DNA of 64,000 nucleotides from Ceratodon purpureus (lineage: Eukaryota > Streptophyta > Bryopsida > Pseudoditrichales > Ditrichaceae), in contig CM026426.1 of assembly GCA_014871385.1 (NCBI GenBank), positions 109,092,457 through 109,156,456 of the forward strand, in the 5' to 3' direction. Made by a program: the position numbers and the translations under genes. This document shows, piece after piece, positions 47,027 to 59,037 of the stretch; position 1 is the stretch's first letter, and each line of letters starts with the position of its first letter. Under the pieces are notes generated by a model. That model did not search any database. It was given only the letters and a program-made list of their open reading frames with translations, and was not told the DNA's origin.

Positions 47027-49463
47027 ACCAAGCTTCCTAGTGCTTGCAAAACCCTGGAGACTCTGAGGCGAGGTGCGAGACGAGGCGAGGTGCGAGACGA
47101 AGGTTACCTGCGGTCACCAGTCACCAATATTGTGAGGGTCCCTGCTTACTGGTGATCACCGGTTGCGTCCATGATGAACCCGGGTGGTAACCTCCGATCA
47201 CCAGTTCTTAAACCCTGGGTGCGGTATTAAGCCGTCCACATCAGTCACAAAGTTCTGTCCTTCCCTTAGCGCCATCTTGACATGTAAGTAAAGTACTTTA
47301 GAATGTTCTTTCAATTTGGCATGTAAGTAAAGTACCTTAGAATGTTCTTTCAATTTGACCCCCAAATTCATCAATGATTCATAGCATCCTTTGTCCCAAA
47401 AAAAAAAAGAGAAAAATAAATAACTAAATAATAAGAAGAGGGAACCAACGAAAAATAAATTTGAAAAGAAATAAATAAGTAATAATAAAAGAGAAGGAAA
47501 AATAAATAAAAAGTTAATAAAATAAAGATGAGTGAACAAAAGGGAAATAAACTAAAATATTGTTAATGATAGAAGATGAGGAAAACAAAATTTAAAAAAA
47601 AAAAAAATTGAGAGAAAGGAAAGATTAATAAAGAGTTCTTTAGAATGGAAAAAAACTAGATGTTCAGTGAGGAAATTTCCTTGCCTAAAGATACTTCAAA
47701 GTAAATTTTATAGAGTGCAATAAAATTGGCTAAACCTTTGTCAAAGTCACCTTCAAACCCCTTTTTTAAAAATGTAAATGTCGCAAAACCTTCCACATAA
47801 AACTACAAATAACTTATCTAAATTATATCCAAACAATTTGTACCATATAAATTTTTTAATGTTGTATATACATTTAATTATAGCACGAAGGGTCAAATAT
47901 TTCGTTGCCTCATTTTTTAATGCCCAAAGTTGACATTCTAAATCACTTATTTAATTTCTAAAAAATACTATAACTTCCTTACTTCTAAACGATACATGTT
48001 AACCATGTCTACTTCATTTTCAAAAAATACAAAGGTATCATTATTCATTGGAAAAAAAGACACCAAGGTGGGGAAGCATTTTTTATTTTTTTATTTTTTT
48101 ATTCAACTCCTCATGTATTTGATTTTGATAGCTTACTCATTTAATCATATTAAAATTAATTTCCAACCCCTTATGTACTTGATTTTAATGGCTTTCCCTA
48201 TTTGTATTTGTATTTGTATTTTTTTATTGTTTTTTTTAATTCAACCCCTTATGTATTTCATTTTGATAGCTTATTTTCAAATTCAACTTAATTTATCTTA
48301 TTTTAATTCTTCATTTCTTTTCAACTCCTTTTGTATTTGACTTTGATAGCTTACTCAGGTTTTTTATTTATTTATTTATTTATTTATAATTCAACCCCCT
48401 ATGTATTTCATTTTGATAGCTTTTTCCATTTATTTTTTGTTTTTTTAAAAAAAAATCTACCCCCTATGTATTTGATTTTGTTAGTTTTATTTTTTTATTT
48501 TTATTTTTATTTTTATTTTTATTTTTTTCCAACCCCTTATCTGGATGAACATTGATGAATATAGTTTGATGAATATAGTTTTTTTTCATACTAATGAATA
48601 TAGTTTTTTTAAATGCATTTTTTTAGTTTAAAGTATAAACAATAGAATACTTCAATTAATCATGCACTTAATTTTTGATCGGAAAAGAAAACTCTTTTTG
48701 TCATATGTACCTCACGTATAGAAAAAACCAATTATACAAATATAGAATATTAAAATTGCTTCATATAATTCTTTAGCATGCCTTTTCCTCTATCACTAAT
48801 AACTAAGACATTCACTACATTACTAAATATCACAATAGAATGTCCATATTGATCCCCAAATTCCTTTTCAAAATTCATTTACATTACATTATATTACTCT
48901 AATTTAATTTATATCAATTCTTATCTCCATAATACTTTTAAAATCCAATCACTCTACTAAAATATTTTTCATCCCAAATTCATCTTAGAAAACTGGTGAA
49001 GGTGTCACTTATCCATAGCTCTCAGATGTTTATTGAATCCATTGTTTTTAGAAGTAGGATGAGAATACATTATATGCGGGGGATGATTGTGTAGGATAAC
49101 AATACAGTGACACCTCGTATGGAAAATCTAGGATGCTTACAACCCCATTCAAATCTGATCCCACTACCAAGGCTCGAACTCCCCTCCCGCCAAGCCACAG
49201 TCTTTAAATTTAGCCGGCGCCAACTTCCGTCGAGCTGGAACACAGGCTTCCCAAATCACGACAAATCCACTTGTGTCAGTTTTGGCTTCCTTCCATTGGC
49301 TGAACTTAATCCTGAAACCCAGCTACCGAGAAATCCGATGAACGGCTAGGATCGACAGTGATAGTGTACAAGAAGTACATATTTGTACTTCAAGGTCCCA
49401 ACAGTACACAATTAGTTTGCCAAAATTGCACTACGTCTAGCGTACATTAACCCATCTGTCTTT
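47027..49463. other. A- and T-rich spacer
   Basis: No gene is supported. The stretch holds A-rich AAATAAATAA sequence (47396-47560), a near-direct repeat of GACATGTAAGTAAAGTAC... (47278 and 47318), the T-rich repeat array described separately, and AT-rich sequence to 49000. Confidence 0.5.
48102..48540 (+). repeat. Degenerate tandem array, about 60-80 bp units
   Basis: The core TTCAACCCCTTATGTATTT followed by (C/G)ATTTTGATAGCTT recurs near 48102, 48161, 48240, 48320, 48390, 48456 and 48528. T-rich spacers of variable length, some of them (TTTA)n, separate the cores. Unit spacing is 59-79 bp. Confidence 0.8.
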
Positions 49464-50893
49464 CTAGGCCTTGTCGTTTCCAGACCAAACGCTTGGTCTA
49501 AATAGTCTGCTGGCAACAACCCCACTGAAAGATGGTTTCTGTGGCACATTCCCCGTGCTGCCACTTAGTTTCGGATCCTTTCTAATCTCCACGTTGCCAC
49601 CGTGAGCCTCGATAGCTGACAAGGACTTCTCTATTTGCTCTATTGCTGTAGCCCTGAGTCTTTGATCTTGTATGTTCCAGACATAAATGATGTGTTGATG
49701 CACAATCTTCTTCGCTAGGCGAACTAGGGCATCGAGTGTACTGATGTGCACTCTGTGCAACGGAATTGGCAAGATAGGCCTCGACCTTGTGTGTGCACGC
49801 ATGTCACAAGGTTCTGGCTCCATAGAGTTGGCAAACAGTCCCCCCACCCAGTTCGGTTTCTCACGTTTTCTGATGGCAGCACTCGCCTGGCTTGCTGTGC
49901 CTACGGTAGGCTTAGCCCTCTTCTGCTCGCAATATATGCAGTTCATTGCGCACGACAGCCCCGACTGAAGCCCGTACATACACTTGATTGTCTTCATGTC
50001 CGCAGCAAGATGCCACTCCACATGGACTTCTCCAACTTCAGGGACTGTGAGTTTCTCGCCACTGGACTGTGCTGCGATCACAGATGGAAATTTGGATTTC
50101 CCAAATATCCACGAGAGAACTTCGTAGGACTCTTTTTCCACTTGAAAGGTTGCCACTGGCCAGATTTCCTGCTCCGACTGGACTGAGAAGAACAGGGCAT
50201 GGTTCCTCTAAATGTCTGGGTTGAGCGCCCTATTCATCAATGTGATGCTGACCCGTTCAAACTTCTTGCCATTGACAATCTCGGCCTCGTCCAATTTCAT
50301 GACAAATACTAGCGGTGCCCCTCTTAACTCTGTGGAAACATGGCGAGTGGATGTGGAAGTCACAGTGAATTGATAAAGAACCCTGCTGACAGCAAACTCT
50401 GAAAACAACAGTCTGAGGTGATTACGTTACCTTCTTCCGTGATGCCATAGAAGATCACCATGCTTCTTTGGACCACCTCAAGGTTTGTAAATAGGGAATT
50501 CTTCTCAGTCAAAACGACTTCCTTTACCATGTCCTCGGACTTCTTGTTCTTCTTAGAACTTGCTGGCAGCGTAAGTCGACCTTCAGCATGGTAGTATTCG
50601 CCAATATACTGTGGCAGGTTTGCATTTAACTCCTGCCGAAGCAATTTCACATGATAGGGGCTCGGCAAAATACTCCCGGAGACTCCTTTGTTCAGACCAG
50701 CAATGGGAGCCTTCACAGATTTATAGAGAGCACCATATCCCCGATGGGAAACCCCTGCCTGGTCGCAAGGAGCAAGAATTTTGTCCAGTCCAATACTCTT
50801 GCTAATCAATTTAAGTACATTGTTTGCAATCTCTGAGTGAACATGTGCCATTGCAGGCTGAGAAGCGAGCGCTACACCTTCATGCCATGACAA
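49464..50893 (-). pseudogene. Transposase-like protein, N-terminal and core part
   Basis: The first frame (about 50893-50420) has LSWHEGVALAS, VSHRGYGALYKS and LLRQELNANLPQYIGEYY. A one-base change near 50412 moves to the frame LLFSEFAVSRVLYQF, then LVFVMKLDEAEIVNGKK, RVSITLMNRALNPDI, TAG (50208-50210), WPVATFQVEKES, VEWHLAADMKTIKCMYG, CIYCEQK, RVHISTLDALVRLAKKIVH and SGSTGNVPQKPSFSG, with a stop at 49464. Asp residues in VMKLDEAE and LAADMKTIK are candidates for catalytic acids. I know similar proteins from repeats of plants and lower animals, without an accepted name. The C-terminal region expected next matches the separate fragment at 34190-35095. Function as a transposase is inferred. Confidence 0.5.
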
Positions 50894-50967
50894 AATTCGA
50901 GATAGTGCTACTGCAGTCCTATTTTGGGACTCTTTATCCCCCGAAGTCGAGAGTTATTCCGGTTCTC

Positions 50968-51702
50968 TCAGTTCCTTTGGACAACAAACTGCACCACATT
51001 TGGTTGCAGCACTGTCCGCACAAGCTTCACTCTTACTTTTGATCCACCTGATCCAGGTTTTAACTCGTGAATCCCTCTGAGAGCCCTCCTCCTATTTCGC
51101 CTCCCCATGGGGGTCTCCTTCTCGAAGCTGGCCCTCCGCTGGCAGCGATCAACGTCTTCTTCGACACCCCGCACATGGCGCTCCAATTGCTCCACCCTTT
51201 GGGCATGGCAATCACGGACAGCCTGTAATTTAGCTTGCAAATCCGTGCATGTCTTCTCTAACTCAAGGCAACGCATTCTCCCCAATTGGACATCTTCGGC
51301 TGCCCTTGAGTTGCTGGCCAGAGCTTCGCCTCGAAGCTGAAGGACTTCTTCGCTCAACTGTGCCAACTGGATCCACGTCTCCTCCTGTGTAGGACCATGT
51401 ACACAATGATCCAGCAGCCTGTATGTATATCCGCATAGACCCCGCTCTCCATAACATATGAATTCAATGAACTCTTTTAGCGACTTGATTGGAGGTGGCT
51501 TCCCTGTCACTGGATCAGCAGGGTAAATGTCTCCATTGATCCACAAGTCAATGTTCATGTCTCCACGCAACCTCCGTGTTGGAAACGAGCTCCTCATGCA
51601 CAGCTCCACTTGCGTAGAACCTCGTCTCATGACCGGGGCATAGTATGTGTCCAGTGCAAAGTGGGGAATGTACTGATTGATCTGTGCAGCCCTTGCTGCC
51701 AT
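50968..51702 (-). CDS. Hypothetical protein with coiled coil, likely 5' part of the adjoining element
   Basis: An ORF of 244 codons. The first half is globular (FALDTYYAPVMRRG, NIDLWINGDIYPADP, LKEFIEFICYGERGLCGY). The second half is a coiled coil (about residues 110-190; TDLQAKLQAVRDCHAQRVEQ) and then a basic stretch (MGRRNRRRALRGIHEL). It lies just upstream of, and on the same strand as, the transposase-like gene, 75 bp from its first recognisable codons and in another frame. It is either a separate gag-like ORF or its N-terminal exon. No stop interrupts it. Confidence 0.45.
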   Translation of the reverse strand: MAARAAQINQYIPHFALDTYYAPVMRRGSTQVELCMRSSFPTRRLRGDMNIDLWINGDIYPADPVTGKPPPIKSLKEFIEFICYGERGLCGYTYRLLDHCVHGPTQEETWIQLAQLSEEVLQLRGEALASNSRAAEDVQLGRMRCLELEKTCTDLQAKLQAVRDCHAQRVEQLERHVRGVEEDVDRCQRRASFEKETPMGRRNRRRALRGIHELKPGSGGSKVRVKLVRTVLQPNVVQFVVQRN

Positions 51703-52680
51703 CGTGGACCTGATAGTCGGTAGTCTTGATTGAATCTCCCTTGGTCACACTTGGTGATTTGCAGGTAATCGAGAAAACTTGTTATGATTTCAGGACACCT
51801 CCTATACCCAATGAAAAACTAAATTCGCAACCACAAATACTCCGAACCTAATTCAATAGACTTGTGTGGCATCTACAAGTGGCAAATCGACCACGAAACC
51901 TACATTGCCTTATACCGTTGTGGCAGCAAGGCCTAATGAAATCGAAATTCAATTGCTCTAAAACCCACTAGCCCCTAAACACCCCACAAAGGTTTATCGT
52001 GGCAACAAACCCTAAACCTTCAAGTACATCAGTTTTCATCTCTTCGTCGAAACCTTGGTCGCCGACTGAGAACGACCCCTTGCCGCCGTCGCTGCCAGCG
52101 GACGCTGCCAAGAAATTAATCGGAATCTGAATTTTGCTCCACCGATCTGGGCGCCATCGCCACTCGGAATCTTTGGAGCAAATCACATACAATTCTGCAT
52201 CCCGCAGTGCTAGAAACGATTTGCTTGAAGCAAAACAGGGCGCTTCGTTTTCTTGGTGCTGAACGGCGTAGAGCCGGTGGCGCCATCACGCCCAAACCGT
52301 TGTGGCAACAACTCGAACAATGCGTGGATCGAGGCAACGGATCGAGGCAGTTCATTAATTGCAGAGCAATATATTCCACTCCTTGGCGCTCAACAACCAC
52401 CGTCGACGCCCTCTTGCCAACGAGGCAAAACCCAGCCACGCAGCTCCCATCCATCTCCAAAAGGCCGCTCCGGGCAGCATTTCAGACCCCTGCTCACAAC
52501 AACAGAGGTGTTTTTGGGCAGGAAGCTCACCTAATCCAGGCTGTCTTACAAGGCCCTTAGGAGACCCCATTTTTCCCCTAATGTCAAGAAGGAGTCCTTC
52601 TCGGAATTCTCTTCAAAAAAGGGCGGAGACAATTTTGCTTGATGTGGAGACTGTGATGAGCTGAAGCAGCAACGAGCAGC
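51703..52680. other. Intergenic region
   Basis: ORFs on both strands overlap and lack motifs. GTGGCAAC/GTTGTGGC words recur between 51900 and 52420. Nothing is called. Confidence 0.45.
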
Positions 52681-54498
52681 ATGCACTAGGGGTACGGGAC
52701 CCTTTGACGTGTGCCAGAAGAGGTTAGACATGCACCTTGCAGGTCAAAAAGCACATCGCGAAGTGTACTATGCAAACCGCTTCATTTCAGAGGAAAAACC
52801 AGAGAATAGTGTGACTATCATTCATGATAAGATGGATCATTTGAGGACTTCCTCTCCTCATTTCTCTCATAAAAGTAAGAATATGGATTCCTTCATGAAG
52901 CTCCCGATTTCTGTTACGGAGATGATTGCTCAAGGTCACGGAGACGTGAGATATGCACATTATGGATTAGATATTTATCCTAGTGATTCCAACCACACCA
53001 TTGGCTCCATTGCAAAGTTGCTCCGAGATTTGGAACAACCGCCAAAACATTCATCTCGGGAGCTTTTCACTTCTGGAAGATCAGCTGCTTTGTTTGCCGC
53101 ATTGCTCGATGGTGCTGAGATGTGTGAATCATCTTTGCCTCCTATCTCCAATGAAGTGGTTGAGGCAAAACCTCTGCCTCCGGTGCTGAATCTTCAACTT
53201 GACAACGCATCGGGCGATAACAAGAACCGATATGTGTTTGCCTTTTGCTCACTTCTAACATTCCATGCTGTATTCAAGGAGGTCTACATCATCTTCTTGA
53301 TTGTTGGGCAATTACACGATGACATTGATGCTCTTTTTGGAAGATGGAGCTATAAGCTTCGGGGTACTGGCCGTACCCCACGTTACCATTGCTCATGAAG
53401 TCTTTCATGGATGCAGAGTCTCGTCCGGTTATTCCACATCTCATTGAAGAATTCCTTGATTTCAAGACTTTTGTAGATGGTTTTTTGTGCACCGGACGTG
53501 ATGCTTTGGAAGGTCATAGCAACGCTCAACAATTCAAGTTCTACATGGATAACAATGGTTGGCCCTTGATGCAATACAAGCTTGTCTGTACTAACAATGA
53601 GTGGTTGCCAAGAGAAGGCGGTGGAATTCGACTCTGGAAGGAGACTCAAAGTGGATCCCCGAACGTGCCTCTCGGTGATCCGAACCGTGTAATACCTCGG
53701 CAAATGCATGGACATGACAAGGTTTGCAAAGGTCTCGAGTCATTCATCAATTTATGGAGTGCAATGGCAAATGATGACTTGTCTGGAGAGTTTCGAAGAT
53801 CAATCGAACACTTCAAGTACTACTGGATGGGTGTGAAAGCAGCTTTGGATATTCCACTCCTCGAAGTAGACCGTCTTCGTGACAGATTTTGGCCAAATAC
53901 AAGGATCGCGCCTTCGGAGATAGATCGGTTCCAAGGAGATGGAACCTTGCGAGAAGAATTTGAACGAGATGCACCTCATGTTGGTCCTAGGCGAGATCGT
54001 CCTCGAGAGTCATTTCGTGTTGGAAGAGATGTTTATGCAGGGTACTTTCTCGCTATTCGTCCACCTGATGAAGACAATCGTGCACCTGTTTGGATAGGCA
54101 GAGCTTTGACTGATCCCAATTCAGATTGTAACCATCCGATTGCAATTTCTGTACAATATTGGACTCCAGCTACAACTCTTCACGTGGATGCAGAAACTTA
54201 CAAAGGATAGGACTCCAACAATGGTAATACTTGGCGTGAAGATCCTGCATTTGACCCGACTTAGGTCCATTCTGATTGTATCATGGCTTCGTGGCAGTTT
54301 TGTATTAAAGAGGGATCTTCAAATCCACGGATGCGTATTCGAGTTTTACAGGTCGGAATATTAAAGCTTCAATTGATCATCACCAAGCAGAAGATGATAG
54401 GTGTTCATCTTCAGAGCGAAATTGAGTATTTAGATATACTCGGCATCCGAGATATTTCACGAGATAATCATCATCAAAAATCATTTACTATAGCGTAA
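52681..54498 (+). pseudogene. DUF7869-type element protein, broken
   Basis: The frame from about 52690 encodes VTIIHDKMDHLRT, MKLPISVTEMIAQGHGD, YAHYGLDIYPSDSN and the core LNLQLDNASGDNKNRYVFAF, EVYIIFLIVGQLHDDIDALFGRWS. One base is missing near 53372, shifting to TLPLLMKSFMDAE, GWPLMQYKL, WLPREGGGIRLWKE and SFRVGRDVYAGYFLAIRP. TAG codons at 54208-54210 (Trp expected after TYKG) and 54262-54264 interrupt the tail, which ends at 54498. The QLDNA-x3-NKN and HDDID acid clusters are typical of the DUF7869 region, which probably has an RNase-H-like fold. The 5' end is missing. I know such genes as repeat-borne in mosses and ferns; the function is not established. Confidence 0.6.
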
Positions 54499-55603
54499 TG
54501 ATGGAAAGATTAGATACATTGGGCCAGTGCATTATATGTATCCCTATGTTACTATTCTTATGAAGAATAAGAATATTTTCCATACGATAAAGAAGATTGC
54601 GTGGTTCTAATGAAGTTGAGTTTATATTTTGAGTCAAAGATTATAGTTATGCATTTCTTGTTTATTTTACAAGTCTTTGCGAAGGACAATGTGAGACAGA
54701 GAGGACAATAAAGTGGACCAGGAAGTGCAAAATGTGATCACTAAGAAGTTAATATGAAGTGTGTTTTTTTTTAAAAATCAAATCTGGTTTTGAGCAGTTT
54801 GGTGTGGTTCTTGAGCATTTTAGTCACTTTCTAGGGTCTCATAGAGTATATTACACTCATGTCTGTAAAAAGAACATCCTCAATTCAACTAAATTTGATT
54901 CCGACTTTTGAAACACAAACATGAAATTTTGTAAAGTCTAAGTCTATTCATTTGGTGCCCACTATTGTCTTTAGAGGATGTTTTATTTAAATTGAAAAAA
55001 CAATGTTTGGGGAAAAAAAACGTACAAAATATACCACGAAAGTGACCCTCTTAAAAAACATTGCTACATTTGGAACCGTAAACCAATTAGTGGGTATATG
55101 AATTGGCTATTTTAAAAAACCTCTTAAACATACAGAGGGCAGCACTTCCTGAAAGGTGATTTTTTGACATTTTCTCTTCTTCTATACTTACTTTTTCAAA
55201 TGACAGCATTCACTTCTCTGCGATTTAAAGCCTTCATACAATAAGTTTTAAGTGTCTACTTTGCACATAACTTTTCCAAGTTGTAGGAAAACAAGTAGAG
55301 AATCCATATTAATCATTAAAATATACTTCCATCACTTTGGTGCAATCTTTGCGAATGGGCTGAAAATGGCATTTAGTTGAGCAATTTCTTCATCCAATTT
55401 ATTGTGCTTCCCTCCGTTGGTGACATGTATTTCAACAGTTTCTTAGAAACATACACTTCCTTGCCTACTAGAATACTGAGTTATGCATTTGTTATTCCAA
55501 AAGTACAACAAATTTGCATTTTAACTCTACATGATATCTGCAATACCACACCAAGTGCTTTCTTTCTAAATTTTTGATCACATGTTTAGAAGGAATTTAA
55601 TAT

Positions 55604-55686
55604 TGAGAGTCTCAATATAATGGATAGTCTCGTTTTAGTGAATGGAAAATTTTACTACATTTAGTGGCACCATTATATTGAGACTT
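55604..55686. repeat. Inverted repeat around AGTCTCAATATAATG
   Basis: AGTCTCAATATAATG near 55608 is inverted as CATTATATTGAGACT near 55671, with about 50 bases between. A further GTCTCAATATA copy follows near 55693. It may be a very short MITE or hairpin. Positions are approximate. Confidence 0.45.
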
Positions 55687-57170
55687 CCAATTGTCTCAAT
55701 ATAAAAAATATCGTGTTTATGGACCAAATCCAACAGGTTCTAAAAGTTATTTCTCAACAAAATATTCAACATATTGATTTTTCACTCTTGGAATTTGGTG
55801 TCACATATAGTGCGGACAAATTAACCAAATTAATGCCCAATCATGTAAATTTGCATGCTTTTTTTCATCCATGTTCATCTCTTCCACATGCACTTGTACC
55901 CAATCTTTTGAAAACAAAATTCATAAATTTTGTTGCAAACTGAAATGTAATTTTTTTAAATGCTCTCTGAAAATTTATGAATAACAATCTTCATAAGAGA
56001 CCTACATTAGGAAAGTCTCCCCTTTAGAATTTTATATAAATTTAATATGAAACTGACACAATAATAATCAATGTAAAATTGACATCACTTTACTATTTTT
56101 TGGTGGTTACTGTTACAGAACATTTACGTAAAAAATTTTGATATGAAAATTGTATCAACTCTCTTGCATGTATTTTATATCAAATTTATAACATCTGTAA
56201 AATACTATTAAAATCATAATTTAAAATTATGATATAATTTTTTTGTTAAAAAGAATCCATATTAAATTTATAATGATAAAATATTTGATGTTAATTATAT
56301 ACAAAATTAATATAAAATACATGATATTAAACTTTATGTGATCTTAACATTAACATGATATGAATTTTATATCAAATTTTATCAGCATTATGAATCATCA
56401 AAATTTGTAAAAAATTGTAAGTATATGAACCATTAACCATTTCGGGGAGGGTTAGGGTTTCTGTTTGTTTGTTGGGTGGTTTTGAGGGGTTTAGGGTGGT
56501 TGATGTGCGTTAAAGGCGTTGTTGTTTTGTTGTTTGAGTGTAGTGGTTGAGGGAGTTGGATTGCTTCGTGGGTTTTTATAGGTTTCTGAGAATGTTAGAG
56601 ATGCATTGTTCAAGAGCTCGGAAGCAGTTGTGGTCTCTGAGAGTTGTGGTCCCTGAGGGTTTGTGGTTTCTGACTCGCCGGGGACGATATAGTGTGGATG
56701 AATTGGTTTTTGGGTGAGTAGGAGAGGCGTTTTTCTGGTAGTTTTGCATGATTTGGCTTCTTTTGTAATGTGGGGAAGATTTGTCAATGTGGGTCTTGAA
56801 TGAGTCCCTATGTATGATCATGTCGCTGGAATTTGGATATCAATTGAGGTGAAGTGGAAGGGAGTTTCGATCTGGGCTTGGAGACGATGTCATGGCGCGT
56901 TTGGAGCTCAATTTGGGAGTGATCTTTCTGATATGTTGGTTTCAAGACTCCAACCAGGATGTAACGTGGAGTTTCTACTCGTGAAGAGCGGATGGGTGTG
57001 CAAATCATTCCTTGTCGCCTTATGTGGTCGTCTCAGGATTTATGTAAGGATTCTCTCTGTTTTTGCTGCTTTTGAATTGCATGAGTGGATTGATTGTCCG
57101 TTTTTGTTGATCAGGTTGTCTTGGTGCGTGGAGGATGAATTGATCGCTGAAGTTGCAATGCGCTCGATAT

Positions 57171-57187
57171 TAGGGTTTAGGGTTTAG
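57171..57187 (+). repeat. Short plant telomere-like repeat
   Basis: TTAGGGTTTAGGGTTTAG, just over two TTTAGGG units. It is an interstitial telomere motif or telo-box. Confidence 0.6.
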
Positions 57188-58443
57188 TAGCCAATTCTGC
57201 AGTCCCATTTGGCTATTACATGTAGGTTTGGGAAGAGTTTCTCATAGGATTTCATGGTACGTCATGAGGCTCGTTCTTTTTCTTGTATTAGTCTTCTGCA
57301 ATGCTTCGTCGCTTGTCTTTACCTAGGCTTGTTGTTTTGGTACTCATGGTTAAGTACATCAAGACCTCCTTGTGAGGGCGATAATTTTGTGGATGGGTTT
57401 AGAAGGTGGGGCTGGTGTTCCAATAGGAAGAGAATTCAATGTTTTTTGGTGGATTCATGTCCTCTTGGCGTGATCAGATGGGATTTTCATCTTCTTTTGA
57501 TTGTTTGTCTTCTTTAGGAGCTATAGTTGTCCATTTCGCTTTTGTAGTTCCTGATATCGTAATCGTATAGCCTTAGATTTGGAGTTTGTCATTGTTGTCA
57601 AATAATGCATCTTGTCAACATTACTATTCTTTTAGTTGACGCTATCGAAATTCTGGTTACTCACAGACCAGTAGTTTCATATTGTGTGCAGGAAACACAC
57701 AGACGAGCAGTGGCATGAGTTCCAAAGAGAAGATCAACAAAGAGAAGATGGGAGAAGGCGCACCTAAAGGATATTGGCCATGGTCCTTTCGGAAAGAGAT
57801 TAGTGACGTTCCTACATAAACGCAATGTCCAAAAATGTCATTGAGATTAACATCTACGCCAGGATTGCAGTTACATTTGCGCTGCTCAAATGCGTTCACG
57901 GCAATTAGTACCCTTTATTAGTACCCTTTAATTAGTATCCTTTATTAGTATGTAATTTTTTCCATTTAAATCTATTCAGTTGGTACATTCGATGCATTGG
58001 AAATCTATTGCTTTATTACATTGTGTAAATACGGAATGTACATTTATTTGCATTTTAAGCACTGGAAATCTACCATATGCATACAATGTATACAATTCAC
58101 TGATCCTAAATCTACCCTATTCTTTCTTTAGATGAACTCCAAATCTATCCCGTAGCTACATCACCATTTGTCCTAAATCTACAAATATTTAAAATTCCAC
58201 CTCCAAAATCTAACCTGAAAGTAGATTCATATGTGCAATTTTAAGATTTATTTCATACAAATTTTATATACAATTTATATAAATTTAATATCTGTATTAC
58301 CTTCAAAATTGTAGATAAAATTTATGTTTTCTTTTTAGTACAACATGTACTAATTAAATTGACAAATGTTTAACGAAATATTTATATAAAAGGCTAGCTT
58401 GTTATATTCAATAGGAAATGTTTACAGAATTTATATAAAATTT

Positions 58444-58465
58444 AGTCCATCAGACTTTCCTGATG
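58444..58465 (+). repeat. Single copy of the hairpin repeat
   Basis: AGTCCATCAGACTTTCCTGATG matches the unit of the triple array at 59038-59103. Confidence 0.75.
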
Positions 58466-59037
58466 TAGACCAAGATTCCAAAAGTTCCATTTTGATTCAA
58501 AAGAAAAAAGGAAAAAAAAAGAATAATATAGAAGAAGAAGAAAAATGAACGACGTAAAGAAGAAGAAAAAGAGAAAGAATCCCATCTTCCAAGGAAGTCT
58601 AAAACTGTAAATAAAGTGTATGTTTATTCCATCAAGATATGGACTGAGGCTGTAGAACTACGAGTCTCTTCATTGGATTTTAAATGACTTATAAGATGGG
58701 CCTTCAAGGGTGAAAAATTACCATGAACCTAGGTTGGAAAAGGAAAAACTATAAAGTTTAAATTTGCGCCAATAGTTGTTATATATATTTGATAGTGGCC
58801 CATGAAAATTTCGCACATTATTTGTCTTACTTCACTGCCTGGTTGCACGTACGTTTATAACCATGGTTCTGGATACTCCATTAAGCGTGATTTCTTCATA
58901 GATATTTTTTACCACAAAATTCAATGACAAGTTAAAAATAATATTCCTGCCTACGATTTTTACGTATTTGTCTCCACCAACGTGGTGGGCCTCGCCCCAC
59001 AAGCGGCTGTAGTTATAGAATTCATATCAAATTTACT

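Noticed and set aside
45351..47040. Plus-strand Ser/Pro-rich ORFs
   Set aside because: Antisense to finger gene C, whose domains are recognisable on the minus strand.
49150..49210. tRNA-like or SINE A and B box on the minus strand
   Set aside because: TGGCTTGGCGGG and AGTTCGAGCCT resemble the boxes but lie only a few bases apart, and no cloverleaf can be drawn.
50399..50430. A 32-nt GT-AG intron in the transposase-like gene
   Set aside because: A single-base frameshift near 50412 gives an equally good continuous reading (NVITSD to LLFSEFAVS), and 32 nt is far below known plant intron sizes.
6026..54498. Reassigned stop codons (TAA/TAG read as Gln) or RNA editing of stops
   Set aside because: All three stop codons are involved, some replace Trp or Arg, frameshifts accompany them, and the helicase and MULE genes use ordinary stops and no internal ones. 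Decay is simpler. U-to-C editing is known for organelle transcripts, not nuclear repeats.
56491..57517. ORFs on both strands in the less AT-rich part of the right-hand spacer
   Set aside because: No motif, no splice-consistent continuation, and overlapping frames of similar length on both strands.
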